NCBI GenBank assembly: GCA_030549205.1
Contig: JAUKTV010000009.1
Span: 1,116,001-1,180,000 of the forward strand
Direction of reading: 5' to 3'
Source: Apiosordaria backusii
Lineage: Eukaryota > Ascomycota > Sordariomycetes > Sordariales > Lasiosphaeriaceae
DNA: 64,000 nt
Below are positions 43,479-57,012 of the stretch, in pieces. The notes below the pieces were generated by a model, which searched no databases, was not told where the DNA came from, and saw only the letters and a program-made list of their open reading frames with translations. Numbering within the stretch: the first letter of the stretch is position 1; every line of letters begins with the position of its first letter. The position numbers were made by a program, and so were the translations under genes.

Positions 43479-46400
43479 ACTTACACCATGATCATGTCCG
43501 ACCGTTAGATCAGCCTGCTTTTGACCGGTCCCTCGATCCTCAGGCGGTCCGCACACCCCACTCACACCTTTTCAAGATGAAGGCTGTCCTAGAAGATTGA
43601 CCCGGATGCAAGCCCAGCGGCGGTTGTGAGAGGGGCGAGGGGAAGCCCAAAGGAACCTGTAATCAGGATAGGCCTCGGTGTACAGGGGGGGCGAAGGCAA
43701 AGGTAAAAGAACGGTGAGTCTCCCTGGCAGAGGAGAGTTCGACGACCCACAGGCCAGTGTCGTTGGTGGGAGACGTAACCCTGAGGCTAGCTAGCTGTCA
43801 ACCGTAAATTCGGCGCTTGAGGGACCGGTTGTGCTTTGAAGACACTCTAATCCGGCGCCAGTGGCCTTTACCGAGCAACGTTGCGGCGTTGCAGATGGGG
43901 GGAGTTTGGTGGTTGTGCTTCAGCGAGGAGGTCTTGTGGTTGAAGCGCCGAGGCCGGAGATAGTGGAAACCACAGCCAGGATGGACTCGTTTGGTGTTTT
44001 TGCGGGGGATGGGGATGTCGACGGGAAACAACTTGTTGCTGCGAAAATAATATACAAAAGAATGGTAGATAAAAAAAAGATATGAAGATGTGTTACTGCT
44101 GCACAAAACAGAAGAACCAGACATGCATGACAATGGATGGCAGTGGGAGAAGGGGAGGTTTGGGTAACAAGCTGGAAGCAGTGGGGAACCCAGCATAAAG
44201 GTCAGGTCGATGGTACCATCTGCACCAGAAACTGCTGGACTCGAGTTATGAATCCAATCGCGGAGCAGGGGAATTATTTTTGCAGACAGGCGCGATACGC
44301 TGTTGATGGAAGCTCTCATTCGGCTGCAAAAATGTCACCACGTTTTTCGGTGGTTGTCTAGTCCCTGCAAATCGTCCACATCGTCCACATCGTCCACCTC
44401 ACACCGCAGACCGGCCAATGGCCGTTGGCCCAAAACAGCGCTACCTTTTCTCTCGAGCGTCTTCTGCACGTGCTGCAGCAAACGCCTCGCTCGCTGCTGC
44501 TCAACTTGTCATGGACAAGCTCAAGTCGAGATGTCGAGTTGTCGCCAGAACAAGACGGCGCCGGATGGTGGGCTTCACCGGGTCATACCGTTCTGCCGCT
44601 AGCCTCACCGCAATTGGGACCATCCGATAGGCTGTCACCCTGGCTCCCCGTGGGTGGGCGTCCACCAGCTTACCATCTCAGTCTCGATCCCCACGCTTTA
44701 CCCATCACGAACCTCACTGATGAACACTTTTTTCTTTGTCTTTGCGCAGGACTACGCTTGTTTACGTCTACTTCACCTACGGTGAGGGTGGCACCTCATC
44801 AATTATCATGACATTTTATCTGGAGGAGGAGGAGGAGGAGTGGCACCCACCGCCCGCTGTCACTCCACAATGATACCCGACTCTTCAACAAACAACTAAC
44901 AAACGCCAGTCAGCAAGCACACACCATCAAGACACAATCTGTGCAACGTGCCGCCCACTCCTTCCCTATCTGTACGACGCAGCGACTCCACGACGACGAC
45001 AAGACTCGGCATGTCCAGATCTGTCAATCCCTGCTGCCGGCTTCACCTTCTTAGCCAGCATCGCCCAACGACACCTACATACAGCCTACCGATCCCTATC
45101 TCCCTTGGCATTGGACGCTTTCTCTTCTGAAAGTACCGCATCAAGTCCGGTTCCCCCGTCCCCAGTCCCCAGTCAAACTCTCCCGCCTCCCGCCTCACAT
45201 TCTCGTCAGTCGCTCTCGACATCGGTAGGTCCAAAATTCACATGGTTTTTCCATCCTATCACATTCCGTCGTGTCTCGACACTCCCTACCTCGGACCTGC
45301 CAGCCTTTTTTCCCCTCTTCCAGCCGGCCACCACCTTTCCCCACGCTCCCTCACTGGCGCCTTCATCTCTGCCCTCATGCATTGATACCTGTGATACCAA
45401 ACCTCCCTTGGGCCCGGCCAATCATTGGGCTTGTCTCTTTTGGGCTTTGTTATTGCTTTTCTCCTGTCGTCCATTCACTTTCTGGCATTTCATATCTTGC
45501 TGACACATTCACTTGCAAGGAAAAAAAACAAGCCAAAAGTGCGGCCCGCTAAGTCTGAATCGTGCCGCTGTTGCATTCTCACTCCGCAGTTTTGTGTGCC
45601 CACAGCCTCACCTTGCATCTACTCTCCTACGGGTCAATGCTCCTACGACGGTCAAACCCGATATTGACCCACTGCTCGCGAACAGCTTTGCTTCTATGGC
45701 GCCAAGGTTGTGTGGCTCGCAAGCTTTGGGGTCAGTCCCTATCTGGCAAGCACTTCTCCAGCTATGGTGGCGACAGAGTTGGGGGAATCAAGACATTGAC
45801 CTCCCTGGCTGTGCCCAATCTCGTAAGGATATCCCGAAATGTGTGTTTACAAATCGTTACAGCATGATCAGCAGCGTCCACAACAGGCCGTGATGCGGTA
45901 TTTTGTCTCGACTGAAGGGTTTCGAATGTCTGCCGAAAAAAGACGGTCCCAATTGCACGACAGGGTCAGGATCCAATCATGCATGCTTCGCAATCTGCCC
46001 GAAAATGTGTCTCCAACGTTTGCGGGGAGAGGATACACTACCTACACCTGAAGCCCGCAGCGTTTTCGGCTGGCATTCGGCAGAATAGGGGATCTTCAAG
46101 CAGTTGGGGGAGCTTATCGTTGCAGCCGATACGAGCTCGGGGTGAGTACGGAGTATTTCGGCCACGCCATCCGCTGCCGAGTTTTCCATTGTCGAACCCT
46201 TTCTAGAGGGACAGGCGCCATCAGGTCTCAACAATGATTCGATACACCGTAGGTGTGGATGGATAGTATGTATCGGGACTGGGAGACAATCCTGCTGGGG
46301 GGACAGTAGATCCGAATCCAGTCGACAACACTCCCCGGAGAACTGCACCTCTCAGTGGCTACACGCTGCCGCCCTTTGTGTCAGTCTGTCAGTTCAACTC

Positions 46401-47198
46401 CTAGCTTGGACAATTAGTGCCGTGGCTTGACAGAACACAGGGTGTGTTACAGCTGTGGTGTATGCGAGTACCCCGTTCTGACCAGTGGTGTGTGCCAGCT
46501 CGAGGCGGGGTTGGTCAGCAAATGGCTAGGTAGGATGTTGCTCTGACTGCAGCTGTCTCTGTCTTGTGTATGGGCCGCGAGCACGTTTGTCGCCGGTGTA
46601 AGGGGTTCTTATCCGTCTGCCAGCCCTCTGCCATGGATGAGGTGTATGCAGGATGTTGCATCCGAGGCGAGCAATGGGCGCCAGAAGTTCGTAAGAACGG
46701 ACGCTCTGCATGTTGACCTGACTAACTGCTCAGTGGTTGAGTTGGTATGCGTGTGGCTTTGGTCTATTGTTTGAGGTTCTTCTCTCAAACAAGGAGACAA
46801 TTCAAGCCGCTTCTGACTGGACCTCTTAACCACACACAAACGAGCTTTTCAGTTTTGGAATTTCAGTGGTCGCAACTAACATCTGAAGCTACTGACCGAA
46901 AATAAGCCATCACGGAGAAAGGGCACGGGGTAAGTACGTATTTCGGAAATGGGCAGCACCACCAACATGATTTCCTGACGAGAAAAAAATATGCAATAAA
47001 GGTCAACAGCACATATTGAAAAGACCAGTCCAACACACTGCGATTACCTCGGGTACAGTGCCAGCGCTGACTCCAAATCTCGGCCCTATAACGCAATATA
47101 CACCTGCAACGGGCAATCAATTCAGGTTCACAACCAAACATATAATTTCAACACCAAAACAAACAGAATATACAAATCAATTCCATGCTATTTGAACA
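43479..47198. other. long intergenic region upstream of the caspase-like gene
   Basis: About 3.7 kb between two minus-strand genes. The longest ORFs lack conserved-looking sequence. A short tandem repeat CGTCCACAT (three units, near 44370-44397) is present. It could hold a long promoter or an unspliced non-coding transcript; nothing in it is decisive. Confidence 0.6.
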
Positions 47199-50100
47199 TT
47201 ATTCACGTAACTCCATTACCATTCCCATTTCCATGACCCCCATACCCACCATCATTCCCACTTCAAGTCCTTCCCTGCTATGTGCCCCAGTTCCCATGTC
47301 CAAATCCAACCCCCACTCCCCTCCCCTACCACCACCAGCACCGCCCCTATTCACAAACCTCCCCCGTACCCCCTTCAATCCCCTTTGTCTTCTACTCCTA
47401 ACTCCGGTGCCACCACCAGTCACCTCGCCGGTCTCCTTATCAACCTCCACCTGTCTCCTGTCATCGTCATCAGCATTATTGGCCTCCAAATAATCCTCCA
47501 GTCTCGCTTTGTCCGTCGAGGAGATAGCCAGCAGCCCAGCTAAGGAGTCGGCTTTGAGGACGGGGACGTCCCACACCGCGGTCTGGATTATTATCCCAAA
47601 GAGAAAAATGACAGTGGCAGAGACTTGGATGATCAAAAACGACAGATAAGGCCAGTGGATGGCTATTATTCTGTCGTTGCCAGCAGAGGGGGAGAGAGCG
47701 GTGCCGGAAGCGAGGATGACGCGGCCGCCGGCGTTGGGGGAGGAGCGGAGACTACTCAAGGTATGTACATGTCAGTTTTTAAACGCAACATAAAATGGAA
47801 GAAGGGGGGGGGGGGGGCACATACGTGTTTGACAGCCCCAAAGCGATGTTAGCAGTGATATTCCCCACTACTTCTCTCGCGTCGTCGTTTCCAGGAGAGG
47901 AGGAAAAAGGGGGGAAGAAGATTGCGTCTCCTAGGACTTTTGCTGCTGTGCCAATTACCCCTCCGGGGGTGTTGGTGCTGTAATTCCCGTTGAAGAGGGC
48001 GAGGAAATAGCGGTTTAAATACCCGACGTGATCCCTGTTGACGGTATACTCCTCCTGTCTTTTCCCATTCCGACTAGTGGTGCTACCCAAGGTAGAGGAG
48101 TGGACTACTTCTGTCTTGGGGACTCCCTTGACGACTTCAACGCGGTAGGTGTTTACGCAAAAGTAAAACAGGATTTCAAGAGCGGATATCGTGTCGGCTT
48201 GGTTGGAGACTGTGGAGGTGGTGGTGTATATCAGATAGAGATTAGCTATCCCGGATGTGGCTTTCCCGCTGTCGTCGGGGGTGGTAAAACCGAGGCTGTT
48301 GCGGATGGGGAGGAAGGAAGAGTTGACTGAGGTTGTGATGTTTAGATCACCGGAGGCGAGGAGGATGCCGTTGGGGAGGGTGGCTTTGGGGGTGATTAAC
48401 GTTGGGGGGGAGACGTCGAGCTGGGAGGAGATGTCGGAGGTGCTGGAGCAGATTGCTAGGGAGGAGAAGTCCGGGAAAGTGCAAGTGCCGGTTGAGCAAG
48501 TTGGTGTTAGCTGGGGGATTGGGGTTGACGGGGGAGAAAAGAGGGAGCTGTGGATGGAGGTGATTTCGGCTGGGGAGAGGGCTGTATATTGTTAGTATGA
48601 TAGAGGGAGAAGAGGGGCAAAAGGGGCATACCGGTGTAAGGCTCGGGGTGAGTATAAGCCTCACTCCTCGGCACTGTCGCCGTCCCCCCTACCACAGTAC
48701 CATTGCCGGTATCCCTCAACGGGTACGTTATCGCCGCCTGGGTCAACGGGGAGAGTAGAAAAGCAGTCACCAACAACGCAGCGGCTGACATCCCTAGCAC
48801 CCTCCCCTTTCTCTTCAGTAATAACTTCACTCCCCCTATCGGTCCCCGTTTCGCATCCTCAAACACTCCGTAATCTCTTATATCTTTCCCCCCACGAGCA
48901 AAAGAATTCCACTTCAACTGTGACAGCCCCTCCCCCAACGGAACCACCAGCGCGGCCTGAGCTATCGCCACTAAGAAGCCCACGAGGGCGTTTAACGATA
49001 TGGCCATGGGCCACTCCGACAAACTTTGTCCTTCGTGGATCTTGAAAACTGCGATAACAAGCGCGAGACAGACGAGGCTGGTGAAACAGCATGTCAACTC
49101 CACAATCCAGGAGGCCAGATATCCGAAGCATCCCGTATAGTGAGCAGTAGCAGGATGCTTATTTCGACGTCTGCGTTGACGATCCCATGATTTCTGTGCT
49201 CTCAGGTGCTTGCTGTCTATTGGGGGCACGTCAGGGAGGGTGTCCTGCCTAGGGATATAGCCGTCGATTTGGGATTCATCTTTTGGTTCTGTGCCAGGGC
49301 CGGGGTTGAAGTAGTCGAGGTCTTCGTAGTGCATGAAGGGTCCGGAACTGGTGTTGTTGTTGTTGTTGCCTCGACCTGATGATAGGCGGGTTGGGTTGCT
49401 GGGGCGGTTACTTTGCTGCTGGCTTCGCCTGAGTCTCTCTGGGACTACATTTTGGCTCGTTGTTGAGTGGGAATGATGGCGGAGGTTAGGGGTGCTGTTA
49501 GTTTGGGTGGTGCTCCGCCATGGGTTTGGAACGGGCGTGATTTCTTCTTCTCTGGGAGGTTGCCGGTCGTGAGTTGGAAGCGGTGCTGTAGGTGTAGGTT
49601 CATTCAGAAAACTCTGTCCTGGGACTGTTGCTGGAGGTAGTGATGTTGATAATGTAGGCTCTGGAGCTGGTCCATAAGAAGTTCGGATGGGCCCCCTGCC
49701 TGGCTGCGCCGCCCGCGCCCTCGCTTCGTTCAACTCTCGCAAGTCCCGACTGCCGCGCCAGTAATGGGATGGTGGGAAGGGGACGTCCACAGGATGTGAT
49801 CGGAGTGGTTGTGGTGGTGATGGTTGCGGCACAGGCGGGAGCTCCTTGGTTTGGGTGGCATAGGCGAGCCAGATTGGCGGATAACTTTCTGTGCGCGGGA
49901 TATCGGGTCGTTGTGGCACTGGGAGCTGCTGCTGCTGCTGCTGCGACTGTTGTCTCGGCCAAGAGGGAGCTGAGATGGACTCGTTGTACTGTTGATGTTG
50001 CGCCTGATGCTGCTGCTGCTGAAAGGACCCCGCATTGTGCCCAGCTCCAGCTGCTTGCCTTTGCCAACCCGTCTGTGCCGCATTTTGGTGATCACGATGG

Positions 50101-50591
50101 GGAGGAGGCGAAGAAGGACCCGAAGCTGTGCCCCCTCCACTGCCGTATACGTAGTATTGCTGCAGCTTTTCCTGATCTACATCACCGTCATTGCCGTTCC
50201 GGTCAACATCTTCCTCTTGGTCTTCATGGATAGAGCTCGCTGGGGAAACAGTATGTCGCCCTCCGCTGCTGACAGTCCCCACACGTTGCGGTGATAATGG
50301 TGTCTGCGCCGAAGACGCGTTGGTAGGCTTCCTTGCTGGCCGAGTCTCCAAAGGTGAAACCTGTTCTTCGATAGCTGGTCTCGCGCGAGCAGTGGCGGTA
50401 TTTGTCGCCACAGTCACTGGGTTCCTACGAGTTGCTGTTGATGATACTGGCGGCACAGATACCAAATGCGGCCGTGAAGAGGACCCTGTCGAGTTCGATG
50501 TCACCGGGGGATAATATGGTTCTGAAAGGATAAAGTCCTCCTCTTCCCCGAGGTAAAAGCTGTCATCGTGATTCGGAGGACCTGGGGGCAT
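47199..50591 (-). CDS. DUF3176 family membrane protein
   Basis: Three exons: 48632-50591, 47825-48581 and 47199-47754, 1090 residues. Introns are 50 nt (GTATGC, branch TACTAAC, ATACAG) and 70 nt (GTATGT, branch CTGAC); the second acceptor could also lie 3 nt further on. Residues 1-470 are disordered, rich in Gln, Pro and Ser. The DUF3176 core starts near 485 (CFGYLASWIVELTCCFTSLV) with two to three membrane helices to about 625 and AAALLVTAFLLSPLTQAAI. A large loop follows with many N-glycosylation sequons (NGT, NIT, NSS, NYS) and Cys pairs (CSTGTCTF, AICSS). A last helix (YLSFLIIQVSATVIFLFGII) lies near 935-960. This predicts a large extracytoplasmic domain held between membrane helices. Function of the family is unknown. 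The N-terminal extension is unusually long for this family as I know it. Confidence 0.9.
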
Positions 50592-53352
50592 ATCGGGCGG
50601 TGCCTGTTGTCGTCGTCGTCGTGAACTTTTCGAAAAGAAACATTTCCCGTCCTGGCCAGGTCCTCTTGTTCTGATATTTCCAATCCCGAATCAATCTCAA
50701 CCTCAAACCCTCTCCATTGGCACCGAACAGCCCCAGCAAAAACAAAGCTGAATGAGGGGATTTCGTCCTCTGCCGGTCTATCTTACCATCCGTCTCACAA
50801 GCAGACAAGTGTAAGCACCGCAGAATCAGAAACAGGAACAAATCTGCTCCCTCCTCCCTCTCTGCCAAGTGCCAATTGAGCGAAGAGGCGGAGAAAATAA
50901 AAAAAAACTAAAAACAGCGACGGGAAGTTTTGAAGAAGGAAAAAAAAGAAGGCTACCTAAACAGAATGATGAAATGTTTAACCAAACAACTCTTTACCCC
51001 CCTCCCCCATGTCTGAGGTAAGCTCAGCTTGGTTAGTACATTAAGGATCTTCTAAATGTATGTAAGAAATGGACAGGTACGGATCGTGCATCCCGGCTAC
51101 ACACTGCACTGCACACACAAAGAGACCAACAAACACGCCCGCTCCCACACCCACCACCCTCACAAACAGCTTCATGTGCCTTAATTTTCAACGTTTTATT
51201 ACAGAACCACCTGCGCTTCATTTGGTTTAGTTTCTTTCTTCCTGAGGAGTTATGTCTGTATCTATCTGTGCAATGTCGTCAATTCCCCCCTCTTCCGTCC
51301 CCGTCTCTCAACAACGCCCGTATTCTACAGCTCTCTTACATACCTACTCCGGATACAACTCATCTAATCCCGCATTTATTCCACTCTCTGCTCTGCACCT
51401 CAGCCGTATTTTATCCACCTCACTGATTGCTTGCAGCAAGGTAGCCTGTATGGCCGGGGCCGGGGCCGGTGAATAAGGCCGGATAGCTGCTTGCCTTGTT
51501 CGCCTCTTCCCCAGCCTCCTCCCTCTGTGCATCCTTTCCCACAGTGCCCTTCCCCTCTCTTGAGCTCTCCCAATCGAGTAATAAGATGTGATACGAGACT
51601 TGGCGTTGGTGTCTAGGTACACTCGAAGTGCATGACCTCACGTATCTCATCCTCCGAATCTGAATGCTTTCTTTTTCTTCCATGTTTCATGAGAATTGAA
51701 ATACAAGCTTGATCGACATGGACCCTATATTTATTTCATTGAGACGATCAACCACCCAACTTACACAACCACTAGAGGAAAAAAAACCTTAGGTAGGGTA
51801 GGTAGGTAGGATCCAGTTCATCCGGACTTTTATGTAGTGGAGTACCACAGCAAACCCCAGTTTGTCGAATGACAACCAAGAGAAAGCTGCTGCCTGAGGA
51901 GGGAGATATCCGCTTTTTTCGACAATGCTCCCCCCTCAATCACCTACCACCACCTCACCTCACCCAAACAAACCCATTCATGGAAAACAACATCTCCATC
52001 CCAATCACCCATCAACAAGCCCCAAAACCAGCCAGAAGCCAAAATCGCTAGAAGCTCTCGTGGAAGTTGCGCAAAATGTGCTGAACAACAGTGCTGCGCC
52101 GCACACACACAGCAGTCACGGCACCTCGGAGCACCCAGCCCACTCCAAGTAAGAAAATGTTGCGCGACCGATAAAAGATGCTGCTGTCCCTCAAAGAAGG
52201 GAGGGAGGGAGGGGTGTCACAAAACTGCGATAGGACAACTACTGTGGAGGAGTTCAGTTACACTGCATGATCCCCCCCCCGCCCTCTTTCTCTCCCCCGC
52301 ATCGATTGCATCCATCCAGAAAGGGACCTTTCTTTCCAAAGTGGCTTCCATCCATCCATTCCGTCTCAACTCTGAAACTCGTGGCGCCGAAAGGCTGAGA
52401 TGGCTGAAAAGACTGAAGGGTGCGATAAAAGACGAAGAAGAATGTTGTGATGTTGTAAGTCAATAACTCATTAACTGTTCTTGATGTCAAGGTGTCATCG
52501 CCACTATGTAATAACCAATCCAGCACCCGGTGCCGGGCCGGGCCGGGCCGGTAGGTGGATCTACATCGGCGTTTCGGGCGCCGAGTAAACCGGGGCCGTG
52601 ACCGAGAAACCAAAAGTATGCCTTGCCATCGTTGCCAAAAGTCTACAACCCAGTGATTTTGGCTCATCCAACCCAAAAAGCAATCCTCCCACATTCTCAA
52701 ACCCAGTACCAAGTCACCGGTAACACCTTCAACAAAGACACCCTTCTTCCCGGCGGCACAGACTCAAGCCATACGACATTACACCATTCATCCCCATTCA
52801 TCCCCCACCAATATGAATCACTCGAACCATTTCTTTAAACTTTCTCCTATTGCCATGAAATCTCAAGACTCCTATACATCCAACACTCCCAGTCCCAGCA
52901 GCCGTACCCAGCCCCCTACGACTCGATAACCATGATCGCGCGCACGCTTCGCTTATGATAACCCTCCCGATGATGCCCCCGAAAATTATGCTACACTCAA
53001 CAAGCTTTTTTTTGACCGCACATGTCCAAAAATATAAGCCCATAGATAACGATGAGAAACGCTGACCCAACCCCCTCAAAACTCCCAAGACGCCCGTATC
53101 CATGTGGCCGCAAAAGGAAAACAAACACACCCCCGCCATCCATAATAAATGGACCCGTCCAACTCCCAAGCCATGTATCCTGTGGGGTAATCCCTATATA
53201 AACAAAACTAAAAATGCAGCAACCCCACTGAACAAAAAACTACAATGCTACTCCTGATCTTGATATGTAGCAAATGAGTACGCTGACATAGATTCAACGC
53301 GCGTTACGCTAGAATCCTCGGAACCGTATGAACTTCGACCAATCAACCACGC
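50592..53352. other. long intergenic region
   Basis: About 2.8 kb between the DUF3176 start (-) and the zinc transporter's stop (-). Contains a GGTAGGGTAGGTAGGTAGG element near 51792-51810 and a (GGGCC)n run at 52532-52551. I see no gene. Confidence 0.6.
52532..52551. repeat. (CCGGG)n short tandem repeat
   Basis: Three to four GCCGG/GGGCC units in non-coding DNA. Confidence 0.7.
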
Positions 53353-55151
53353 CTAGTGGCGATGCTCGTGACTGTGATCATGGCTATGATCATGCCCGTG
53401 GTCCGAGTGTGAGTGAGAGCGGCGGCTTTCTGGCCGTGAACCGGGTACCGAAGCGGAACAGCACCCCTTTCCAACGCAGTCGTCTACACAATCCAAAAGG
53501 CACGCATCCTCCTCTAACTCTCCACATCTTGGCGCCGCGATAACCGTTGAGCCGTCCAGTCCCATGTTCACCACCGATTCATGGTCATGTGCTTCGTCCA
53601 GGCAAAACTCGGGTTGAATCGTGGCGCTGTGAATGCCGTAGGCATGCAGACATTTCCTAGCCATTCTAGCCACCTCCATGTACCTCGCGCCACCGGCCTC
53701 GGTGAGAGGAAAGGCAACCTTGATGTGCATCGAGGCAACGATCTTGGTATCCGAAAGTTGCCAGATATGGACGTGGTGACAGCTGACAACACCGGGAAGA
53801 GCCTGGATATCCTCCTTGACTTCTTGCAGGTCGATGTTCTCTGGCGTGGCCTGAAGAAGGACCTTGGACGTCGCTTTGGTGAGAGGAATAGCCGATTTGA
53901 GGATGATGACTGTGATGAACAGAGATACCGCCGGGTCAGTGTAGAACTTCCCCGGCCAGTCCGTCAACCAGATGATGAGCGCAGTCACAATGACACCCAC
54001 ATTCCCAAGCGCATCTCCAAGAACGTGAAGAACCATGGCATCCATCCCCATATCACCGTGACTGTGACCATGCTTCTTTCCGGGCTTTCTTGGCTTGTTG
54101 TGGTTATGCGAGATGTGAACAGCCGAATTGCGCCGAGGCCGCCTCCCATGGGCATCTGGGGCATGAACCTCCTCCGTAGTTACGGTATCGTCACTTCGCT
54201 CAAGCAGGGGTTGCTCCTCGAGAGCAGGTGTGTCAAGGAGTGCACTTTCATCTTCAGTAGTGCTGCCGGTACTGGATTCGTCATCGGCCTGGGCTCTGGT
54301 GGCGGCAATAATCTCCTGTCGGAAGCTGGCGGGGTGGATACTGATATCGTCGATACTCAGGCGGGGGTGTTGCCGGGCAGCCTGAAGACGCTTCTTGTGT
54401 CCAGATCGAGATCCCTGTCGTGAATGGCTTTCAGTTGAAAATCGAATGTTGCCACGAGACGACTCGGTGCCCAAAGTGGGCGGTTCCTCATTGATTGGCG
54501 ATGCCAGGTCCCGGTAGCCGGCGCGTCCCTCCTCTGCCGTAGCACCATCTGCTTCGTGTGTGTGCGAGTGTCCGTCGCCATGTTCGTGGCCATGGTCGTG
54601 ATCGCCCGGCCCATGCGAATGCCCGTGTCCACCAAGAACAACAAAACCAACCAGATTCGAAGCCAACCCCATGCAGCCAACAATAAGAATCAGCTGCGGG
54701 TTTGAGATGGGAGGCGGGTCAACAAATCGTGCAACTGCTTCGAGTACGATAGATACGCAAAGGGCGATGAGGAAGACGGCGTTGAAGAAGGCACCCAAGA
54801 TCTCGGCACGAACCCACTGTGGAGGGATGTCAGTCAGTTACACGGATCCCCGGAACGGGCGCGCTTGTGTCCAGCGGAAACTCACTCCGTACGAGAATCT
54901 ATCGGTGGTTGCTTTCTGCGCAACCGATACGGCCCACAGACCGACAAGTAGTGAGATGATATCGTTTAACTGGAGGGCAAGTCAGCGACAAAGGGTCTCC
55001 CGGATGAGTCGGAAAAGGTCGGTACCATATGGAAGGCATCGGCCATCAACGCCAGTGAACCAACCGCGAAGCCGACAATCAGCTCGAGCAGGAAGAACAT
55101 GACGTCGATGACGAGCATCACCTTGATGCGCGTCGACTTCGACCACCCCAT
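53353..55151 (-). CDS. ZRC1: ZRC1/COT1-type zinc transporter (cation diffusion facilitator)
   Basis: Three exons: 55026-55151, 54886-54969 and 53353-54816, 557 residues. Introns of 56 nt (branch GCTGAC, CTCCAG) and 69 nt (GTGAGT, branch ACTGAC, CCACAG) are both phase 0. The start MGWSKSTRIKVMLVIDVMFF is typical of fungal ZRC1 proteins. Metal-binding HxxxD motifs appear in helix II (DAFHMLNDIISL, formed by splicing) and helix V (VLGDALGNVG preceded by His). A His-rich loop (HGHSHGPGDHDHGHEHGDGH) lies between helices, and a second His-rich run ends the protein (HGHDHSHDHSHEHRH). The cytosolic CDF domain includes ENIDLQEVKEDIQALPGVVS. These proteins exchange protons for zinc, usually into the vacuole, giving zinc and cobalt tolerance. 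The middle loop is long and Ser/Glu-rich. Confidence 0.96.
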
Positions 55152-57012
55152 CTTGATATCCTCCAAATAAGAATTCCTCCAAAAGTCTGTGTCGGTTCTG
55201 GATATGTGTGTCGCAAAAGATGTGCTATGTCAACAACAGTCGGATGGAAGAGGAAAACAATAAAAGATGAGATGTGTTTTGCGATGGCGCAGTCTCCAAG
55301 ACACAGTGATCAGACTGGGCGAGAATTCGCCGCCCCTCGCAGTTGACTAAGGTCAGATTGCTAGCGCGCCCAGCAGTCGGGACCAGGAATAAAAAAACGT
55401 CGACCGGGGGTTGCGATTATCTTTCAGACCCCTGTCCTGTCCTGCCGACCTTCCTCAAAGAACAAAAGTTGGCAAGGGGGAAGGCGTGCTGTGCTTGAGC
55501 TGAAAGTCCAGTTCAGAAGCCAAACGGATTCGCGTGTTCGATAGATTGGAAATAGACAATGTAGGACTTGTGCTCAGAGACTGGTAACGATAAAATCAAT
55601 CTGGCATTGATCTGACCACCAGGAACGGCATCTTGCTCCTGTGCTGCGCTGGCCGGTGGCAGGACATCGAAGGAAGCCGGACCTGGTGACATCAATCAGG
55701 CGCCCCGCTTCTCTGGAATGCCCCGCTTTTTTGAATCGCCGCAACAAATCAACCTGGCCGATCTTCGCCAGCAGAAAGCCGACGGAGTTGACATTCGGCA
55801 AAGACTGCTTCCAGCAGGTCGGCTGTTTGTGGAAGTCGATCCGTGTTTGGAGATAGAGCATGGTGTATCTATTTTCATTCTGGAATTCAACCTTATCCTC
55901 AATAGAGTTTGTCCTTGCCAGGAACAAGCAACGTTGGCAAACTCTAACTCTAACGACCCTGAATCCGTCCACCTGGATCCTCACCGGCCCAACTGCCTCC
56001 AGGACAGTTGGAACCACGCTTGTTGATTCAGTTGACCTTTGCTCCGGTGTTCAGAAGGCGTCCTCGCCCCGCGGTGAGACATTTACCTATGCGCCAGCTC
56101 ACTTATCAAGGGAAACGGCAAGACGTGATATCTCAAACTACCGATACAACACCAACCCAAGACTTTCGGCGCGGGGCCGAGTGCCGCTTTAAGCAGGTGA
56201 CTATGCGAAGATCACCTACACTATTCCTCAACCCAACCACACGCATGAACAGTCGTGGACGTCTAGTTTCCTATAATGTCAGGTCCCATGCCGTAGGCGA
56301 GTTGAAACTAGCTCTACATAGGGCAAGAAGTCATGCGAACTCTTCTAGCCTGCACGATCTAGAAGCCTCAGGTTACACCACAGAATGTCGACGAGTCTTC
56401 AGGGGCACATGTCAACAGGTAGCATCACAAGCACTTCTACAACATCGAATACCAAAACCATCAAGCCTAGTACATTCCCACATTTCACGATAACAAGTGG
56501 AAAGGGAAAAAATAGAAGTAAAATGTAAAAAATGAGAATAAACAAAACATACAACACCGAGGATTCCCCAGTGGTCACCCACATGAGTACTGGTTCGGCT
56601 CTCAGCTATTTGACGAGGGGAGAGCGGACGGGATCCCGTATTTTTAGCTGGATATGGTCGTATGTGATAGTCTGACTCGAAGATCTGGTTTATATGCTGG
56701 ATTTTCCATGACTGACCTCAAGTGGGAGGACACCAAACATCTACAGTCAAGATGAACCATCCATGGCATCACATCTCTTTGCATTACGACATTACCTACA
56801 TACATTTATTATCCATAAAATAAAAACACTATATTCCGGGTATCCCAGCACACCAGTTCACCCACACCTCGTTATCACCGCCCCTTGACCGACAAGGAAC
56901 GATGCTCATGACCCCTCCTCACAGCTTTAAAGGGCTCCTCTCTTTACCCCAACACCTGTCCATGACCCAACCCAAGTCAAACACCCACTTAGCCCTTCAC
57001 TTTCCACTCCCC
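55152..57012. other. intergenic, zinc transporter to MARVEL-like gene
   Basis: About 1.9 kb, upstream of the zinc transporter and downstream of the next gene. Plus-strand ORFs near 55640-56490 overlap minus-strand ones and show no family signature. No gene called. Confidence 0.55.

Noticed and set aside
43479..47198. Genes in the 3.7-kb region upstream of the caspase-like gene
   Set aside because: Many short ORFs, none with a family pattern, consistent codon use or supporting splice sites.
51792..51810. TAGGG-like run suggesting telomeric repeat
   Set aside because: Units are mostly TAGG rather than TTAGGG, only a few are present, and similar TAGGTA elements occur at several intergenic sites in this window.
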